From Pseudomonadota bacterium (GTDB taxonomy: Bacteria > Pseudomonadota > Gammaproteobacteria > Burkholderiales > Burkholderiaceae_B), in NCBI GenBank assembly GCA_023423975.1, contig JAFAEO010000063.1, positions 139,137 through 203,136 on the forward strand: 64,000 nt of DNA, written 5' to 3'. The notes beneath the pieces are model-generated. The model ran no database searches and was not told the DNA's origin. It saw only the letters and a list, made by a program, of their open reading frames with translations. Positions 44,175 to 53,969 of the stretch are shown here, piece after piece. The first letter of the stretch is position 1. Every line of letters starts with the position of its first letter. The position numbers and the translations under genes were made by a program.

Positions 44175-46061
44175 ATGCAGTTGAATCAGGCTATCGTTGA
44201 GCATTTGAAACGCTTTCCACCCTTTCAGAACATGCAGCCCCGCGTACTGGAAGCACTGGCGGGCCGGCTGACCATCAATTACTTTGCCAAGGACGAAACA
44301 ATTATCCCGGCCAACGCGCCGCCACCGGAAACCTTTTATATCGTCAAGCAGGGTATTGTGCAGACCGAGCAGCTGGCCAGCTCGGCCCGCCAGTATCGCG
44401 ATACGTTCGAACTGCACGAAGGTGAATGCTTTCCCCTGGGCGCGATACTGGCCAGTCGATCCCCAGGCAGTCAGTTCGTCGCTGCGACCGATACTTTTGT
44501 GTATGAACTGAGCCTGGCTGGTTTTGCCCAACTGCGAGAAGAATCGCCGGTGTTCCGGGATTATTGCGAGCAACGCACCGCTCTGCTGCTTGAGTACTCA
44601 AAACAGATTATCCAGGCGCAATACAGCCGCAGCAGCGCTGAGCATCCGGCACTGACCATGCCCTTGCAGCAACTGATCCGAAGAGAGCCTGTGACCTGTT
44701 CGGCCGGCCTAGCGCTGCGCGACGCCTTGCAACACATGAAGGAACAGCAGATTGGTTCGATCATCGCGGTAGACGACAATAAGCAGGCTGTCGGTATTTT
44801 CACATTGCAGGACCTGCTTACCCGGGTCGCGCTGCCGCAAGCCGATCTGGATGCTCCTTTCTCCAGCTATATGACGGCTGATCCCGTATCGCTGCCACCG
44901 GAGGCGCCCGCCTCCGAGGCAGCGCTCATTATGGCCAGACGTGGATTCAGGCACATCGTGGTCGCTGACGCCGATACTGGCAGGTTGCGCGGAATGGTAT
45001 CGGAAAAGGACCTGTTCTCACTGCAAAGAATCAGTCTGCGACAAATCAACCTGCGCCTGCAGGCAGCGCAGTCGGTTCAGGATGTCGCTGCCTGCTGCGA
45101 CGATATTCGCAAGCTGGGCGACAATATGATGGCCCAGGGTATCGCCGTGGAGCAGATTACACAGATTATTTCGGCGTTGAACGACCTGACGCTAAGCCAG
45201 ATTTCACGCATAACGCGCGACCGGCATCCACAAGTGCAGACACTGGATTATTGCTGGCTGGCACTAGGCTCCGAAGGCCGTATGGAGCAGACGCTCTATA
45301 CCGACCAGGACAACGGCATTATCTTTAGCGCCACCAGTGCACAGCACGCGGAAGCGGCACGCCCTATTCTGCTGGCATTTGCCAAAGAGGTCAATCAAGC
45401 CCTGGATACCTGTGGCTTTCCCTTGTGCAAAGGCAATATCATGGCCTCGAATCCACAATGGTGTCTGAGCGCCGAAGAATGGCGCGCCTGCTTCGGCGCC
45501 TGGATCAGCAGCCCTGATCCGCAGGCCATCATGCATTCCACTATATTTTTTGATTTTCGTGCGCTGGATGGCAATGAGCAACTGGCCACGCAGCTGCGCC
45601 AGTGGTTGAACCAAACCTTGACACAGCACCCGCTGTTCCTGCGCTTTCTCACGCAAACTGCGCTCTCGCGCAAACCGCCACTGGGCCTGTTCCGTGATTT
45701 TGTCACGAGCCAGGATAACACCCTCGATCTGAAAACCCAGGCAGCTGTACTCTTTGTTGACGCAGCCCGTATACTGGCGCTGCAGACCGGCAGCAGCCAC
45801 ACCAATACGGTGCTGCGCCTCAAAGAAGCAGGGCTGAAAGCCGGACTACGACAGGAACAGGCCGACGCCTATGCCGAAGCCTTTTTGTACATTCAGTTAT
45901 TGCGAATGCAATTACATCACCAGGCAGCCGCAAAAAATCAGTCCTACACCAACCAGATTGATCCTGGCACACTCAATGCCCTGGATAATCGGATCCTGCG
46001 TGAAGCCTTCAGGCTGGCCAAGTCTTTACAAAGCATGCTGGCGGTGAAGTATGCACTGTAA
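44175..46061 (+). CDS. cNMP-binding, CBS-pair, DUF294 nucleotidyltransferase-like signalling protein
   Basis: A 628-residue multidomain protein. The order is a cyclic-nucleotide-binding (CAP-ED) domain at about 15-135, two CBS domains at about 160-290 (adenosyl-ligand sensors) and a DUF294 nucleotidyltransferase-like domain with GSEGRMEQTLYTDQDNG near 365-381, the GlnD-like active-site pattern. A C-terminal DUF294_C helical domain extends to the end. ATG 44175 has AGGGA upstream and starts MQLNQAIVEHL. The DnaQ-like exonuclease gene follows after 54 bases; this pairing recurs in proteobacteria, often near acetate metabolism. Function unproven. Confidence 0.9.
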   Translation: MQLNQAIVEHLKRFPPFQNMQPRVLEALAGRLTINYFAKDETIIPANAPPPETFYIVKQGIVQTEQLASSARQYRDTFELHEGECFPLGAILASRSPGSQFVAATDTFVYELSLAGFAQLREESPVFRDYCEQRTALLLEYSKQIIQAQYSRSSAEHPALTMPLQQLIRREPVTCSAGLALRDALQHMKEQQIGSIIAVDDNKQAVGIFTLQDLLTRVALPQADLDAPFSSYMTADPVSLPPEAPASEAALIMARRGFRHIVVADADTGRLRGMVSEKDLFSLQRISLRQINLRLQAAQSVQDVAACCDDIRKLGDNMMAQGIAVEQITQIISALNDLTLSQISRITRDRHPQVQTLDYCWLALGSEGRMEQTLYTDQDNGIIFSATSAQHAEAARPILLAFAKEVNQALDTCGFPLCKGNIMASNPQWCLSAEEWRACFGAWISSPDPQAIMHSTIFFDFRALDGNEQLATQLRQWLNQTLTQHPLFLRFLTQTALSRKPPLGLFRDFVTSQDNTLDLKTQAAVLFVDAARILALQTGSSHTNTVLRLKEAGLKAGLRQEQADAYAEAFLYIQLLRMQLHHQAAAKNQSYTNQIDPGTLNALDNRILREAFRLAKSLQSMLAVKYAL

Positions 46062-46115
46062 GATGCTGCGACAGTCATCAGAATCGTTCCCGCCGGCTGT
46101 AGGGAGCCAACAACC

Positions 46116-46823
46116 ATGAGTCTGCTTGAGTTTTTCCGTTCGGGTAACGCACACCCACGACCTGCTTCGCTGCAAGTGCGCTTTGAAGCGTGGCGCGCGC
46201 TGCCGCAACCCAGTGGCACCCAGGCAGTTCACGACAGCAGAATTGTTGTTCTGGATGTGGAGACCAGTGGTCTCAATCTGAAAAAAGATACCCTGATCGC
46301 TATCGGTGCGGTTGCTATCGAGCGCGGGCGCATCATGCTGGACGATGCCTTTGACATTGTTTTGCGTCAAGAGCAGATCAGCAGCAAAAGCAATATTCTT
46401 ATCCACGGCATTGCCGGCGGAAAACAACGCAGTGGAACAGATCCGGCCGAGGCGCTCATGCAGTTTCTTGAATACATCGGCCCCGATCCCTTGCTGGCCT
46501 TTCACGTCGCCTTTGACCAGACTATGCTCGAAAAAAGCCTGAAAATGTGGCTGCAAACTGATCTGAAAAAAAGACAATGGATAGACCTGGCCTATCTGGC
46601 TCCTGCCCTGTTGCGTGAACAAGCCTTGAATCACAGAACGCTGGACGACTGGATGCAACTATTTAATATACACAACCATCGGCGCCACAACGCAGTGGCC
46701 GATGCACTGGCGACTGCCGAGCTGTTTCTATGCATTAATAAAAAATGCGAGCAACAGGGCTGGCGCACGCTCAACACCCTGGGCGTCGCAGAGCGGCAAT
46801 ACCGGCAAATACTCGGGCAATAA
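46116..46823 (+). CDS. DnaQ-like 3'-5' exonuclease (DEDDh family)
   Basis: A 235-residue exonuclease-fold protein. Exo I is VVLDVETSGL with Asp47 and Glu49; Exo II lies in LLAFHVAFDQTML; Exo III is HNAVADALATAEL with the DEDDh His and Asp. It is shorter than and distinct from the replicative epsilon subunit and has an N-terminal extension of about 40 residues. It follows the cNMP/CBS/DUF294 gene by 54 bases, presumably one operon. Substrate could be DNA or RNA. Confidence 0.9.
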   Translation: MSLLEFFRSGNAHPRPASLQVRFEAWRALPQPSGTQAVHDSRIVVLDVETSGLNLKKDTLIAIGAVAIERGRIMLDDAFDIVLRQEQISSKSNILIHGIAGGKQRSGTDPAEALMQFLEYIGPDPLLAFHVAFDQTMLEKSLKMWLQTDLKKRQWIDLAYLAPALLREQALNHRTLDDWMQLFNIHNHRRHNAVADALATAELFLCINKKCEQQGWRTLNTLGVAERQYRQILGQ

Positions 46824-46880
46824 ACCGGCGCCTCGACTCACAGGGATTCAACCGATATCCACACCAGTGCTCTTGCGTCC

Positions 46881-46915
46881 AAAAAAATCCCGGCCAGTGC
46901 GCACACTGCCGGGAT
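46881..46915 (-). terminator. Intrinsic terminator of the nuo operon
   Basis: A 12-bp stem with one bulged C (46887-46899 with 46904-46915), loop CGCA, is followed on the minus strand by seven T residues (46887-46881). It lies 20 bases past the DUF2818 stop and marks the end of the 15-gene nuo transcript. On the plus strand no T-run follows. Confidence 0.9.
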
Positions 46916-46934
46916 CTGATCAGACAGCCCCTCT

Positions 46935-47438
46935 TCAGGCCGCTTTATGGCGTTTGGGATGCTTCATCAGATGACGCCAGACAAAGCCGGGATAACCTAG
47001 TACTACGTACAGACACGCAGCAATGGCGTAAAACTCCCAGTTCTTCACTGAAGGGTTCGCATAGTTGGCCTCGATGGCAAAACCGATCGCACCCACAATA
47101 AAATAGCCAATAAACACTTCCAGCAGGCGCGTACTCACATGCTTGACCGGCACCCATGGCGTAACCACGGCGCCTGGCACATAGAGCGCCAGGCCCAATA
47201 GCAATACACCAACCAGCATATAGGGCAGGTTTCCGGCCTGTGTTCCCAGCAGCCAGCAACCGGCGCCAATCGCCGCGTAGGATAACAAGGCACGCAAGGG
47301 ATGGAACCAGAACGGCTTTTGCTGCTCTCCCGCTTGCGGCCAAAGCGTAAAGACAAAGGCCCTTTCGGTCAGAAACGGTGCGATGGCAAAGACAAAAGCC
47401 AGCACAATAAAAATCCAGATCGACTCAGCAGGATACAT
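46935..47438 (-). CDS. DUF2818-type inner-membrane protein at the end of the nuo operon
   Basis: A 167-residue protein with about five hydrophobic helices. It starts MYPAESIWIFIVLAFVFAIA and has WPQAGEQQKPFWFHPLRALL (about 33-52) and NWEFYAIAACLYVVLGYPGF. It resembles the DUF2818 family that follows nuoN in Burkholderiales. It lies 13 bases after nuoN, so it belongs to the operon; a role in complex I assembly or stability is inference from context. Confidence 0.82.
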   Translation of the reverse strand: MYPAESIWIFIVLAFVFAIAPFLTERAFVFTLWPQAGEQQKPFWFHPLRALLSYAAIGAGCWLLGTQAGNLPYMLVGVLLLGLALYVPGAVVTPWVPVKHVSTRLLEVFIGYFIVGAIGFAIEANYANPSVKNWEFYAIAACLYVVLGYPGFVWRHLMKHPKRHKAA

Positions 47439-47451
47439 AACAATCAGTCCG

Positions 47452-48933
47452 TCAGAATTTCAGAGAAGCGTCAATCACCTGCACGCACAGGGTCATCAGG
47501 CCGCCGGGCAGGATACCCAGCACAATGATCAGCAGACCATTGACGGACATGATGCCACTACGGAATGACCAGGTCGTATCAGGCGCCGGTACGCCTTGCA
47601 CCGGCTCGTCAAAGTACACCACTTTGACAACGCGAAGATAATAGAACGCACCGATCAGCGAACACAAGACAGCATAGATAGCCAGCCACACGTGTCCGGC
47701 AGACACCACTGCCTGCAAGACGACCAGTTTAGCGTGAAAGCCGACCAGTGGCGGAATACCTGCCAGCGAAAACATCAGCAACAACATGCCGAAGGCCATT
47801 AGCGGACTGCGTTGATTCAAGCCTTTGAGATCATCAATGTTCTCGCATTCAAAACCCTGTCGGCTCATTAACAACACCAGACCGAAACTGGCCAGGGTAG
47901 TCAGCACATAGGTCACGATATAAAACAGCGACGAGGCATAGGCGCCACTCATGACCGTGCCGTTAGCGGCCACGCCGGAAAGCAGTCCCAGCAACACAAA
48001 GCCGACATGCGAAATGGTGGAATAAGCCAGCATCCGCTTGAAGTTGGTCTGCATGATTGCCGTCAGGTTACCAATGGCCAGCGACAGCACCGCCAGAATG
48101 ATCAGCATGGGCTGCCAGCTCAGGGCAACGCCATTGAGCCCTTCGATCAGCAGGCGCAGCGTGATGGCCAGCGCCGCCAGCTTCGGCGCAGCGCCGATTG
48201 TCAGCGTAATGGCTGTAGGCGCCCCTTGATACACGTCGGGAATCCACATATGAAATGGCACGGCGCCCAGTTTGAATGCCAGACCGGCAACAACAAAGAC
48301 CGTACCCAGCACCAGAGTCATTTCACCGGCCTGGCCACTGCGAATAACCTGCATGACGCCGGCCAGATCCACATGGCCGGTCGCACCGTACACCATTGAA
48401 ATACCGTAAAGCATGAAGCCGGAAGCCAGCGCACCCAGCACGAAGTATTTCATGGCCGACTCAGTGGCCACCAGTGAATCCCGGCGCAGCGCAACCATCG
48501 TGTACAGGGCCAGCGACATCAGTTCCAGGCCCAGATAAATGGTCAGCATACTGCTGGCCGAAATCATCACCATCTGCCCGAGCAGCGCACACAGCGTCAG
48601 CGGATACAGCTCTCCTGACTTGGACATCTCGCGGTCCACCACATACTGGCGGCTGTAGATGAGCGTGACCAGCACCGCCAGATATGATGCGATCTTCAGA
48701 AAGTGCGCCAGGGGATCGGCAACATACATGCCGTAAAAGGTTGTGCCGCCGATACCGCTATTCCACTGCATCAGTGACACAACGGTCAGAATGATCAGCG
48801 CGCACAGCGAGAAAACATAGGTGGTTTTGCGACTGGCTTCATGACTGAGTGCATCGTAAACCAGAATGCCCATGGCCATGATCGCCAGAATGATTTCAGG
48901 CGCTGCAAGTGCAAAATTAAATTGATTTTCCAT
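47452..48933 (-). CDS. nuoN: NADH-quinone oxidoreductase subunit N
   Basis: Antiporter-like membrane subunit of complex I, 493 residues, about 14 helices. Proton channel marks are LGLELMSLALYTMVALRRDS (with the conserved Glu of TM5) and YSTISHVGFVLLGL. It follows nuoM by 12 bases and precedes the DUF2818 gene. Confidence 0.96.
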   Translation of the reverse strand: MENQFNFALAAPEIILAIMAMGILVYDALSHEASRKTTYVFSLCALIILTVVSLMQWNSGIGGTTFYGMYVADPLAHFLKIASYLAVLVTLIYSRQYVVDREMSKSGELYPLTLCALLGQMVMISASSMLTIYLGLELMSLALYTMVALRRDSLVATESAMKYFVLGALASGFMLYGISMVYGATGHVDLAGVMQVIRSGQAGEMTLVLGTVFVVAGLAFKLGAVPFHMWIPDVYQGAPTAITLTIGAAPKLAALAITLRLLIEGLNGVALSWQPMLIILAVLSLAIGNLTAIMQTNFKRMLAYSTISHVGFVLLGLLSGVAANGTVMSGAYASSLFYIVTYVLTTLASFGLVLLMSRQGFECENIDDLKGLNQRSPLMAFGMLLLMFSLAGIPPLVGFHAKLVVLQAVVSAGHVWLAIYAVLCSLIGAFYYLRVVKVVYFDEPVQGVPAPDTTWSFRSGIMSVNGLLIIVLGILPGGLMTLCVQVIDASLKF

Positions 48934-48945
48934 GATGACTCAGTT

Positions 48946-50427
48946 TTACAGTTTAGAAACGGCCACGTGATCCAGCAATTGCTGGACGGACACGTGCATC
49001 ACATCGGTAAACAGTTTTGGATAGATACCCATTACCAGCACGAAGATCGCCAGGATCGCCAGCAGTGCATATTCACGGCAATTGACGTCTTTCATCTGCT
49101 TTACCGCTTCATTGGTAATATCGCCATAGGCGACACGCTTGACCATCCACAACGAGTATGAGGCTCCCAGAATCAGCGCGGTTGCGGTGAGCAGGCCGAT
49201 CCAGAAGTTATGCTCGACTGCACCCAGAATTACGTAGAACTCGCCAACGAATCCGCTGGTTGCAGGCAGGCCACTGTTGGCCATTGAAAACAGCACGAAG
49301 AACGTGACGAACTTGGGCATCGTATTGATCACACCGCCGTAATCGGCAATGCGCCGCGTATGCAGGCGATCATACAGTATGCCGATACACAGGAACATGG
49401 CGCCGGAGACAAAACCGTGCGAAATCATCTGAATAATCGCGCCTTCCATGCCTGCGGTATTGAACAGGAAAAAGCCCAATGTGACAAAACCCATGTGAGC
49501 GACCGATGAATACGCCACCAGTTTTTTCATGTCGTCCTGAACGATCGCCACCAGGCCGATATAGATCACGGCAACCAGCGACAGCCCTATCATCAGGCCG
49601 GCCATGCTGTGCGACGCATCCGGCGCAATGGGCAGAGAAAACCGCAAGAAACCGTAAGCGCCCAGCTTGAGCATGATCGCGGCCAGCACGATAGAACCAC
49701 CGGTAGGCGCTTCCACGTGTGCATCCGGCAACCACGTGTGTACAGGCCACATGGGCACCTTGACGGCAAAGGCAGCCAGCAATGCAAAGAAGATCAGCAT
49801 TTGCGGCGTATAGCCCAGCTTGGCCTGCTGCCAGACCTGAATATCAAACGAGCCGGTCTGCGTATACAGATAAATGAAAGCGACCAATGTCAGCAATGAC
49901 CCGAGCAGCGTATACAGGAAGAACTTGAACGCGGCATAAACCCGGTTCGGGCCGCCCCAAACGCCGATGATAATATACATCGGGATCAGCGTGGCTTCGA
50001 AGAATATATAGAACAGCAGACCATCCAGGGCAGCAAACACCCCAACCATCAGGCCAGACAGGATCAGGAACGCGGCCATGTACTGGGCAACACGCTTGGT
50101 AATCACTTCCCAGCCCGCCAGCACGACAATCACCGTGATAAAGGACGTGAGCAGCACCAGCCACATCGAAATACCGTCCACGCCCAGATGATAGGTCGCA
50201 GAGAAGGCATCGATCCAGGGCGCTTTTTCGACAAACTGCATTTGCGCCGTCGAACCGTCAAAACCGAAATACACCGGCAAAGTGACCAGAAAGCTGATCA
50301 CAGAGCCGAAAAGTGCCAGCTTGCGGGTGAAATCGGCGCGTTCGTCGCTGCCCATGATCAGGACCAGAATTCCGGCAACGATCGGCACAAAAATTGCCAG
50401 GGACAGCCAGGGTAAGGTAGAAGTCAT
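48946..50427 (-). CDS. nuoM: NADH-quinone oxidoreductase subunit M
   Basis: Antiporter-like proton-pumping subunit, 493 residues. FYIFFEATLIPMYIIIGVWG contains the conserved TM5 Glu, and KLVAYSSVAHMGFVTLG contains the TM8 Lys region. I prefer ATG 50427 (MTSTLPWLSLAIF), 10 bases after nuoL with GGGCGA upstream; ATG 50436 is the alternative. The longer open frame upstream overlaps nuoL and is not typical. Confidence 0.96.
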   Translation of the reverse strand: MTSTLPWLSLAIFVPIVAGILVLIMGSDERADFTRKLALFGSVISFLVTLPVYFGFDGSTAQMQFVEKAPWIDAFSATYHLGVDGISMWLVLLTSFITVIVVLAGWEVITKRVAQYMAAFLILSGLMVGVFAALDGLLFYIFFEATLIPMYIIIGVWGGPNRVYAAFKFFLYTLLGSLLTLVAFIYLYTQTGSFDIQVWQQAKLGYTPQMLIFFALLAAFAVKVPMWPVHTWLPDAHVEAPTGGSIVLAAIMLKLGAYGFLRFSLPIAPDASHSMAGLMIGLSLVAVIYIGLVAIVQDDMKKLVAYSSVAHMGFVTLGFFLFNTAGMEGAIIQMISHGFVSGAMFLCIGILYDRLHTRRIADYGGVINTMPKFVTFFVLFSMANSGLPATSGFVGEFYVILGAVEHNFWIGLLTATALILGASYSLWMVKRVAYGDITNEAVKQMKDVNCREYALLAILAIFVLVMGIYPKLFTDVMHVSVQQLLDHVAVSKL

Positions 50428-50437
50428 TTCGCCCATC

Positions 50438-52477
50438 TTAAAGTACCAGCACAAATATTGAAATGAAGGCAATTACGCCAACGATCATGGCAAATGCATA
50501 ATGGTAAATATAACCAGATTGCAGATGACGACTGATGGCAGCCACCAGCCCGACCAGACGCGTACTACCCGAGACCAGGCCACCATCGATCACACCCTTG
50601 TCGCCGACGTTCCAGAACAGCGTGCCCAGAGCGCGTGCACCACGTGCGAAGATGTTTTCGTTGACCCAGTCTACATAGTATTTGTTTTCCAGGATCCGAT
50701 TGATGCCCGACAGCGAACGATACACGCGTGCAGGCAGCGCCGGATTGACCAGATAGCAGTACCACGCGACAACCAGCCCGGCAATCATCAGCCAGAACGG
50801 CACGGTGATAAAGGCATGCAGACCATACGCAACCCAGCCATGGAATTCTTCTGCCAGCTCGTGCATGGCCGGGTGTTCTGCGGAAACGGCAATCACGCCC
50901 TTGAAGAAATCACCGAACAGCAACGGATCAATCACCCAGGCGCCAATCACAATGGAAGGGATTGCCAGCAGTACCAGAGGCAGTGTCACAACCCAAGGAG
51001 ACTCGTGCGGCGTGCCGCCATGATGGTGATCGTCATGGCCGTGCGTATCATGTGCGGCAGCATGATCGTCGCCATGATGCGCATGACCATCTGCATTGAA
51101 TCGTGGCTTGCCATGAAACACCAGGAAATACACGCGGAAAGAGTACAGCGAGGTGACGAACACGCCGATCAGCGTTGCCCAGTAGGCAAACCCGCTACCC
51201 CATACCGTTGCTGCGCCGGCAGCCTCGATGATATGTTCTTTGGAGTAGAAACCTGCAAAGAATGGCGTACCCACCAATGACAAGGTACCGATCAGGAAGG
51301 TAATCCAGGTAATTGGCATGTACTTGCGCAAGCCACCCATATTACGGATGTCCTGATCATGGTGCATGCCGATAATCACGGAACCGGCACCAAGGAACAG
51401 CAGCGCCTTGAAGAAAGCGTGTGTCATCAGGTGGAAAATGGCAATCGGATAAGCCGATGCACCCAGCGCCACTGTCATATAGCCCAATTGAGACAGGGTC
51501 GAATAGGCAACCACCCGTTTGATGTCGTTCTGAATGATACCCAGAATACCCAGGAACAATGCGCCGATACTGCCGATCACAATCACAAATGAAAGCGCTG
51601 TGGGAGACAGTTCAAACAGGGGCGAGAAACGCGCAACCATGAAGATACCGGCAGTCACCATCGTTGCCGCGTGAATCAGGGCGGAGATGGGGGTCGGGCC
51701 TTCCATGGAGTCTGGCAGCCAGGCATGCAGCGGCACCTGGGCTGATTTGCCCATGGCACCGATAAACAGGCAGATACATGCAACCGTGATCAGATGCCAG
51801 TCGGTACCCGGAAAAGCGGTCGCCGCCAGTTTTTCAGACTGGGCGAAAACGTCTCCGTAGTTCAGCGAGCCTGTATAGGCAAACAGCAGCGCGATACCCA
51901 GCACAAAGCCGAAATCGCCCACACGGTTGATCAGGAACGCCTTCATGTTGGCGAAAATCGCCGTCGGCCGCGTGTACCAGAAACCAATCAACAGATAAGA
52001 GACCAGGCCCACTGCTTCCCAGCCAAAGAACAGCTGCAACATGTTGTTGGCCATGACCAGCATCAGCATGGAGAAGGTGAACAGCGAAATATACGAGAAG
52101 AAACGCTGATAGCCCGGATCGTCGGACATATAGCCGATGGTGTAGATGTGAACCATCAGCGATACGGAAGTGACCACAACCATCATGAGCGCAGTCAACG
52201 CATCAACCAGGAAGCCCACCTCTGCAACGCGGGTGCCGATCAGGCTCCATGTATAGACCGTATCGTTATAGTAAGCTCCGTTAAAGCCGACCTGGTACAG
52301 CACGTAAGCCGAACCAAAGAACGACACGGCCACCAGGATGATCGTAATCATGTGGGAAGCGCGGCGGCTGACCGAGCGACCCACAAAGCCGGTTCCGAAG
52401 AAACCGGTAAGGACCGCGCCCAGCAAGGGAGCCAGCGCAATGACAAGAAGCAGTGAAGATGATAAGGAGTTGTTCAT
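50438..52477 (-). CDS. nuoL: NADH-quinone oxidoreductase subunit L (with His-rich loop)
   Basis: Largest antiporter-like subunit, 679 residues, with the long lateral helix HL at the C-terminus. FFGWEAVGLVSYLLIGFW contains the TM5 Glu, and KRVVAYSTLSQLGYMTVALG the TM8 Lys. Residues about 460-489 form a His/Asp-rich loop with 11 His in about 31 residues, a feature I recall from other betaproteobacterial NuoL. It may bind metals but need not. It follows nuoK by 9 bases. Confidence 0.97.
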   Translation of the reverse strand: MNNSLSSSLLLVIALAPLLGAVLTGFFGTGFVGRSVSRRASHMITIILVAVSFFGSAYVLYQVGFNGAYYNDTVYTWSLIGTRVAEVGFLVDALTALMMVVVTSVSLMVHIYTIGYMSDDPGYQRFFSYISLFTFSMLMLVMANNMLQLFFGWEAVGLVSYLLIGFWYTRPTAIFANMKAFLINRVGDFGFVLGIALLFAYTGSLNYGDVFAQSEKLAATAFPGTDWHLITVACICLFIGAMGKSAQVPLHAWLPDSMEGPTPISALIHAATMVTAGIFMVARFSPLFELSPTALSFVIVIGSIGALFLGILGIIQNDIKRVVAYSTLSQLGYMTVALGASAYPIAIFHLMTHAFFKALLFLGAGSVIIGMHHDQDIRNMGGLRKYMPITWITFLIGTLSLVGTPFFAGFYSKEHIIEAAGAATVWGSGFAYWATLIGVFVTSLYSFRVYFLVFHGKPRFNADGHAHHGDDHAAAHDTHGHDDHHHGGTPHESPWVVTLPLVLLAIPSIVIGAWVIDPLLFGDFFKGVIAVSAEHPAMHELAEEFHGWVAYGLHAFITVPFWLMIAGLVVAWYCYLVNPALPARVYRSLSGINRILENKYYVDWVNENIFARGARALGTLFWNVGDKGVIDGGLVSGSTRLVGLVAAISRHLQSGYIYHYAFAMIVGVIAFISIFVLVL

Positions 52478-52486
52478 TCCGGATCC

Positions 52487-52813
52487 TTACCCTTTCAAAC
52501 GACCGATGTCGTCCACATTGATTGAATTGATTTTACGGAACAGCATCACAAGAATCGCCAGACCGATAGCCGCCTCGGCAGCAGCCACCGTGAGGATGAA
52601 AAATACGAATACCTGTCCGGCTGTATCGGGCATGCCATCGGCACCCGGCATCCAGCTGGAGAAAGCAACGAAATTGATATTGACGGCCAGCAACATAAGC
52701 TCAATCGACATCAACAGACTGATCAAATTGCGACGGTTCAGAAAAATACCAAAGACGCCCATGGCAAACATAATTGCGCCAAGGATCAAATAATGAGCGA
52801 GTGATATGGTCAT
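52487..52813 (-). CDS. nuoK: NADH-quinone oxidoreductase subunit K
   Basis: Small membrane subunit of 108 residues with three helices; conserved Glu in ISLLMSIELMLLAVNINFVA and in AAAEAAIGLAILV form the central proton path. Slightly longer than the usual 100-102 because of a short insertion (WMPGADGMPDTAG) between helices 2 and 3. It overlaps nuoJ by 4 bases. Confidence 0.96.
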   Translation of the reverse strand: MTISLAHYLILGAIMFAMGVFGIFLNRRNLISLLMSIELMLLAVNINFVAFSSWMPGADGMPDTAGQVFVFFILTVAAAEAAIGLAILVMLFRKINSINVDDIGRLKG

Positions 52814-53448
52814 TTGCCTTCCCCTGCTGGTTTCACATCCTGTACTTCAGTTGTCGGCACTTCAGTCTGTGACGGAATATTGACCATTTTCAGACGATCG
52901 GATGCCTTGACACGCAATTGCTGATCGGAAGTGACGTACTTGCGATTGCGGCGCTCGCGCAAGGTAAGCGCAATCGCAGCGATCATACCCACCAGCAGCG
53001 TCATCGCACCAATCTGGATCGCATAGGAATACTGGGAATACAAGGCAATACCCAATTGGCGGGTGTTGTCGTAATCAGCCGGCATGGAGATGGATGGACC
53101 CGAACCCAGATACATATTGCCCAGTACAAAGGCGATTTCCAGGACCATCACGCCACCGACCACCAATCCCAGCGGCAGATAGGTTTTGAAACCGGAACGT
53201 AAATTGGCCGGCGTGATGTCAATCATCATAACGACGAAAAGGAACAGCACCATCACGGCGCCCACGTAGACCAGAACCAGCAACAGTGCCAGAAACTCCG
53301 CACCCAGCAGCATCCAGAGCATGGATGCCGTAAAGAACGTCAGAATCAGGTGCAGCACCGCCGTTACCGGGCTGGTCGCAGTAATGACCCGCGCACCTGC
53401 AATGATCAGGATAACGGCCAGAATATAAAAGAGAACAGTTGTAAACAT
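52810..53448 (-). CDS. nuoJ: NADH-quinone oxidoreductase subunit J
   Basis: Membrane subunit of 212 residues with five helices; the pi-bulge region is LVLVYVGAVMVLFLFVVMMI. A hydrophilic tail of about 45 residues (RERRNRKYVTSDQQLRVKA onward) follows. nuoI lies upstream by 20 bases, nuoK overlaps downstream by 4. Confidence 0.96.
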   Translation of the reverse strand: MFTTVLFYILAVILIIAGARVITATSPVTAVLHLILTFFTASMLWMLLGAEFLALLLVLVYVGAVMVLFLFVVMMIDITPANLRSGFKTYLPLGLVVGGVMVLEIAFVLGNMYLGSGPSISMPADYDNTRQLGIALYSQYSYAIQIGAMTLLVGMIAAIALTLRERRNRKYVTSDQQLRVKASDRLKMVNIPSQTEVPTTEVQDVKPAGEGK

Positions 53449-53468
53449 GGTTATCTTCTCATTTGCCT

Positions 53469-53957
53469 TTATCGATACCGGGCATCGGCTTCGCGGCGCG
53501 CAGCGATCTCGGATTCATACTTGTCCCCTACGGCGAGCAGCATATCCTTGGTGAAGTACAGGTCGCCCCGCTTCTCACCGTGGTACTCGTGAATATGTGT
53601 CTCGACGATAGAATCGACCGGGCAGCTTTCTTCACAAAAGCCGCAGAAAATGCACTTGGTCAGATCGATGTCATAGCGCGAGGTGCGACGGGTGCCGTCA
53701 TCACGCTCTTCCGACTCAATGGTGATGGCCAGGGCCGGACACACCGCTTCACACAACTTACAGGCAATGCAGCGCTCTTCCCCATTGGGATAGCGACGCA
53801 GCGCATGCAGGCCACGGAAACGCGGCGAGGCCGGCGTCTTCTCGTGAGGGTACTGCAACGTAATCTTGCGTTTGAAGAAGTACTTGCCCGTCAGACTCAT
53901 GCCTTTCAGCAATTCAGTCAGTAACAGGCTGCCAAAAAAATCCTTAATTGCACTCAT
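53469..53957 (-). CDS. nuoI: NADH-quinone oxidoreductase subunit I
   Basis: Peripheral-arm protein of 162 residues carrying clusters N6a and N6b. Two [4Fe-4S] motifs: Cys63, 66, 69, 73 (CIACKLCEAVCP) and Cys102, 105, 108, 112 (CIFCGFCEESCP). It relays electrons from NuoG to NuoB and lies 12 bases after nuoH. Confidence 0.97.
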   Translation of the reverse strand: MSAIKDFFGSLLLTELLKGMSLTGKYFFKRKITLQYPHEKTPASPRFRGLHALRRYPNGEERCIACKLCEAVCPALAITIESEERDDGTRRTSRYDIDLTKCIFCGFCEESCPVDSIVETHIHEYHGEKRGDLYFTKDMLLAVGDKYESEIAARREADARYR

Positions 53958-53969
53958 GTCTCTGTCAGC

